A stretch of 14,473 nt of DNA. It comes from Candidatus Aerophobota bacterium. GTDB taxonomy: Bacteria; Aerophobota; Aerophobia; Aerophobales; AE-B3A. The notes beneath the pieces were generated by a model. The model saw nothing but the letters and a program-made list of their open reading frames with translations. It was not told the origin of the DNA and did no database searches. Of the stretch, positions 12,011-14,473 are shown piece after piece (within the stretch, counting starts at the first letter, position 1; each line of letters begins with the position of its first letter). The stretch spans positions 1 through 14,473 of the forward strand of contig JAUWXE010000018.1 of the NCBI GenBank assembly GCA_030616535.1, written 5' to 3'. Position numbers and translations under genes: made by a program.

Positions 12011-13700
12011 TTGTTTCTCCTCGGAAGTCCTTAATCTCCAGTTGATGAGTTATCTCGCCTCTGAACTGATTTACCCTGGGAGTAAAGATCACATCTATGG
12101 GTCTTAATCGATCAATTTTTTTAAACTCGGTACCAAAGCCAAATCCAATTACTTCAAATCCCCCCCCTTTTTTTGAGTTTAAGGATGCCTTGAGGATGCC
12201 TTTGCCTGCCATGCTCGAGGAAGGACTAATAGATAGACCTTTAGTTAAAAAAAGAGGAGCCGGGTTATCAGGGCCATAAGGAGGAAACTGCTTTAATTCC
12301 TCAAAAACTCTATCCTCTAGTTCCTCTAGATTCACCTCGGCATCTATGAAATAAGAAGGGATAAGATCCTCAGGAGAGAGTAACTCATCGGCCAGTTCAT
12401 TCAACCTTTTTCTAAGCTCGGGTATATTCTTTTTTAAGATTCTCATCCCTGCTGCCATGCGGTGTCCTCCAAAACTGAGAAGGAGGTCTTCGCACTTCTC
12501 TAAAGCACCGAATATGGAAAATTCAGGAATGCTCCTTGCTGAACCCCTGGCTGGGTCTGCATCCAGGGAGATTATAACTGTGGGTCGAAAGTACTTTTCC
12601 CTGATGTAAGAAGCTACCAAACCAATTACCCCCGCATGCCATTCGCTCTTAGAGAGAACAATTACCGGTCCCTTCTCTTCAGACAGAAGCTCCTCAGCTT
12701 CTTTACACATTCTCTCTTCTATCCTCCGACGATCCACATTCTCCCTATCTAAATTTTTGGCCAATTGAAAGCTCTCTCTAGCACTGGTAGTCAGCAGTAA
12801 CTTTACCGCTTTTCTGGCTAAAGAGAGGCGGCCGCAGGCATTAAGTCTAGGAGCAAGGATAAATCCAACCTGTCCTTCCGTAATCTCTTTTCCCGATAGA
12901 CCGGTGACACTTAAAAGTGCTCTCAGACCAAGGTTAGAACTGCGCCGCAGACGCTCCAGACCTAGCTTTACCAGAACTCTATTCTCATCGTTTAAAGAAA
13001 CAACGTCAGCAATGGTTCCCAGAGCTACCAAATCCAGATACTCTGATGGGTCTACTGGAATTGGGGAAAGTTTCTCGGCTAAGGCCTGCACCAGTTTAAA
13101 GGCGACTCCTACTCCGGCTAGTTCCTTAAAAGGATAAGAACAATCCGGCTGATTGGGATTAACCACGGTACAGGAGGGTACAAGAGATCCTTTAATTCGA
13201 TGATGATCGGTAACAATCACCTCTAATCCCAAACTTTGGGCATATTCCACCTCCTGAAAGGAGGAAATTCCACAGTCACAGGTAATGATCAGATCTATTT
13301 TCTCCCTGGTAGCTTTTTCCACGGAAATTCTGTTCAGTCCATACCCCTCGGCTTCCCTTTGGGGAATATAGAAATAGGCACTGGTTCCCAGACTACGAAA
13401 AAAAAGGAGTAAAAGAGAGGTAGCCGTAACCCCATCTACATCATAATCACCATAAATTAAAATTTTCTCGCCGTCAGATATAGCCTTAAGGATTCTGTGA
13501 GTAGCACTCTCCATTCCTTTCATGAGAAAAGGATCGTGTAGATTTTCCCATCTCGGATGAAGAAACCCCTCTGCCATCTCATCATCTATTCCCCGATTAT
13601 GCATGAGCTGAACCACCAGAGGAGATACATTCCATTTTTTAGAAAGGAAATCGCACTTTTCCCGGTCCATTTGATCACGCAAGATCCATGCTCGCCTCAT
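11964..13700 (-). CDS. recJ: Single-stranded-DNA-specific 5'-3' exonuclease RecJ
   Basis: A DHH-superfamily nuclease that degrades single-stranded DNA 5' to 3' in recombination and mismatch/base-excision repair. It has 578 residues, close to E. coli RecJ. The metal-binding motifs are complete: GDYDVDG (Asp85, Asp87, Asp89), CDCGIS (Asp142), TDHH (165-167) and the later aspartate in ALGTIADVV (about 232). The DHHA1 domain shows WHAGVIGLVASY, GSARS (386-390) and SFGGHRMAAGM (GGH 411-413). A C-terminal OB-like region ends near QLEIKDFRG. The last 15 or so residues overlap apt. The ATG at 13700 follows a promoter in the 44-base gap after apbE, so recJ is the likely first gene of the long unit. 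Confidence 0.96.
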   Translation of the reverse strand: MRRAWILRDQMDREKCDFLSKKWNVSPLVVQLMHNRGIDDEMAEGFLHPRWENLHDPFLMKGMESATHRILKAISDGEKILIYGDYDVDGVTATSLLLLFFRSLGTSAYFYIPQREAEGYGLNRISVEKATREKIDLIITCDCGISSFQEVEYAQSLGLEVIVTDHHRIKGSLVPSCTVVNPNQPDCSYPFKELAGVGVAFKLVQALAEKLSPIPVDPSEYLDLVALGTIADVVSLNDENRVLVKLGLERLRRSSNLGLRALLSVTGLSGKEITEGQVGFILAPRLNACGRLSLARKAVKLLLTTSARESFQLAKNLDRENVDRRRIEERMCKEAEELLSEEKGPVIVLSKSEWHAGVIGLVASYIREKYFRPTVIISLDADPARGSARSIPEFSIFGALEKCEDLLLSFGGHRMAAGMRILKKNIPELRKRLNELADELLSPEDLIPSYFIDAEVNLEELEDRVFEELKQFPPYGPDNPAPLFLTKGLSISPSSSMAGKGILKASLNSKKGGGFEVIGFGFGTEFKKIDRLRPIDVIFTPRVNQFRGEITHQLEIKDFRGETNDTNIQKDQEHTGFS

Positions 13701-13713
13701 TTTATCTTACCCT

Positions 13714-13736
13714 GGGGTTAATTGTACCCCAATTAA
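13714..13736. promoter_or_regulatory. Operator-like dyad over the recJ -10 region
   Basis: TTAATTG (13718-13724) and CAATTAA (13730-13736) form a perfect 7-base dyad with a 5-base centre. An overlapping dyad, GGGGT (13714-13718) with ACCCC (13726-13730), cannot form at the same time. The first covers the -10 and part of the spacer, as a repressor site would. Confidence 0.4.
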
Positions 13737-13748
13737 GGTTAAAGTCAA
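13721..13748 (-). promoter_or_regulatory. Sigma70-type promoter of the recJ-led operon
   Basis: On the minus strand TTGACT (13748-13743) and TACAAT (13726-13721) are 16 bases apart. The -35 overlaps the last codons and TGA stop of apbE. Transcription would begin near 13714, about 14 bases before the recJ ATG. Confidence 0.6.
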
Positions 13749-14473
13749 TCCTGGAAATTTGCCCATCCTTTAGAGGTGATCTTCTCCATTCCTTCACCAA
13801 CTATCATTCCCTCAACCTGAGAAAGACTCTCTATCAACTCTATTCCTTTTTTCGGTCCCAGGACAAAGACCCCTGTAGCCAGAGCGTCGGTAGTAGTAGC
13901 ATCGGGGGCAATGACAGTCACACTCATAGGTACATCCTGCACAGTTTGACCGGTTTTAGGATTTACAATATGAGAAAACCTCCTTCCCTCTATGGTAAAG
14001 TACCTTCGATAATCTCCTGAAGTTGCCACTCCCACATCCTTTACTTTGATGATGCCCAGGAGTTTACCCTCCTGACGGGGATCCTGGATTCCTACCTGCC
14101 ATTTTTCTCCTCCGGGACCGCTTCCTAAAGCGTACAAATCTCCCCCCGCATTGACCAGAGCCCGTCTTATGCCATTTTTTCTCAATGCCTCTATGGCTCT
14201 ATCTACGGCATAACCTTTGGCAATACCCCCAAGATCAATCTGCATCCCCTTTTGTTCGAATCTAACCACATCTCCTTCAGGCAATATTTTTACTTTGTCA
14301 TAGCCGACCAGAGAAAGGGCCTCCTTGATCTGCTCCGGGGAAGGAATCACTTTCTCCTTCTTGGCTTTTTTCCACAAATTGATGAGCGGCCTACAGGTGA
14401 TATCAAAAGCTCCTCCCGTTATTTCAGAAAAATTAATGGCCTCACGAATTACCTGGAGAGTCTCGGCGGAAAG
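13745..14473 (-). CDS. apbE: FAD:protein FMN transferase ApbE (partial, N-terminus beyond the right edge)
   Basis: ApbE covalently attaches FMN from FAD to threonines of secreted or membrane proteins, such as RnfG/NqrC-type electron-transport subunits, on the outer side of the cytoplasmic membrane. The frame is open to the window edge: 242 residues are visible and roughly the first 100, including any signal peptide, are missing. Motifs in order: ITGGAFDITCRPLINLW, MQIDLGGIAKGYAVDRA, ALVNAGGDLYALG, WQVGIQDPR, VATSGDYRRYF, RFSHIVNPKTG, and the Mg-binding segment VIAPDATTTDALAT near the C-terminus. An apparent start at 14377 is an internal TTG, not the true start. An ApbE-flavinylated partner is not in the window. 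It fits an anaerobe with Rnf- or Nqr-like complexes, but that is inference. Confidence 0.95.
   Translation of the reverse strand, partial: LSAETLQVIREAINFSEITGGAFDITCRPLINLWKKAKKEKVIPSPEQIKEALSLVGYDKVKILPEGDVVRFEQKGMQIDLGGIAKGYAVDRAIEALRKNGIRRALVNAGGDLYALGSGPGGEKWQVGIQDPRQEGKLLGIIKVKDVGVATSGDYRRYFTIEGRRFSHIVNPKTGQTVQDVPMSVTVIAPDATTTDALATGVFVLGPKKGIELIESLSQVEGMIVGEGMEKITSKGWANFQD

Noticed and set aside
1..14473. CRISPR array, tRNA or rRNA genes, prophage, transposase or toxin-antitoxin genes
   Set aside because: Both strands were read for these; apart from the two short inverted-repeat elements nothing fits, and almost all sequence is explained by conserved housekeeping genes.

Overview
The window looks like chromosomal housekeeping DNA from an uncultured or little-studied diderm anaerobe. 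An LptE-type lipoprotein implies an LPS-bearing outer membrane. A ThDP-dependent 2-oxoacid:ferredoxin oxidoreductase subunit implies low-potential, ferredoxin-linked anaerobic metabolism. Base composition is moderate (49% G+C in a hand-counted stretch of the kinase gene), apart from an AT-richer left edge. No phylum can be fixed from this sequence alone. There is no rRNA, tRNA, CRISPR array, phage or transposase gene.

Thirteen of the fourteen genes are on the minus strand; rpsT is the only plus-strand gene. Reading the minus strand from right to left: apbE (FAD:protein FMN transferase, N-terminus outside the window) is followed by a well-formed promoter. A tightly packed series then runs recJ, apt, an MBL-fold hydrolase, coaBC, nfeD, slipin, lptE and an orphan oxoacid:ferredoxin oxidoreductase beta subunit. 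Most junctions are overlaps or gaps of 0-22 bases, so this is probably one long transcription unit, with one short repeat element between slipin and lptE. It converges on rpsT, which diverges from murJ (lipid II flippase) across an 80-base intergenic region with a clear sigma70-type promoter. After murJ comes a 356-base gap holding a repeat element and a second good promoter. That promoter drives a stand-alone GlmU-type uridylyltransferase domain, a glycerol kinase, a TIM-barrel sugar isomerase/epimerase and a zinc alcohol/polyol dehydrogenase cut by the left edge. The last three look like a polyol or ketose module.

The most interesting signals are departures from family norms. (1) apt carries a single in-frame UAG at codon 148, followed by a perfectly conserved 23-residue family C-terminus and the expected stop. 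(2) The ferredoxin oxidoreductase beta subunit has glycine in place of the first iron-sulfur cysteine and has no partner subunits nearby. (3) CoaBC has Asp125 and Ser158 where the E. coli-type enzyme has catalytic Asn and Cys. (4) Two related short inverted-repeat elements each sit a few bases after a stop codon. (5) Dyads overlap the recJ and murJ/rpsT promoters. No wholly new multi-gene system is evident; the best candidates for novelty are the amber codon in apt and the kinase-isomerase-dehydrogenase module.
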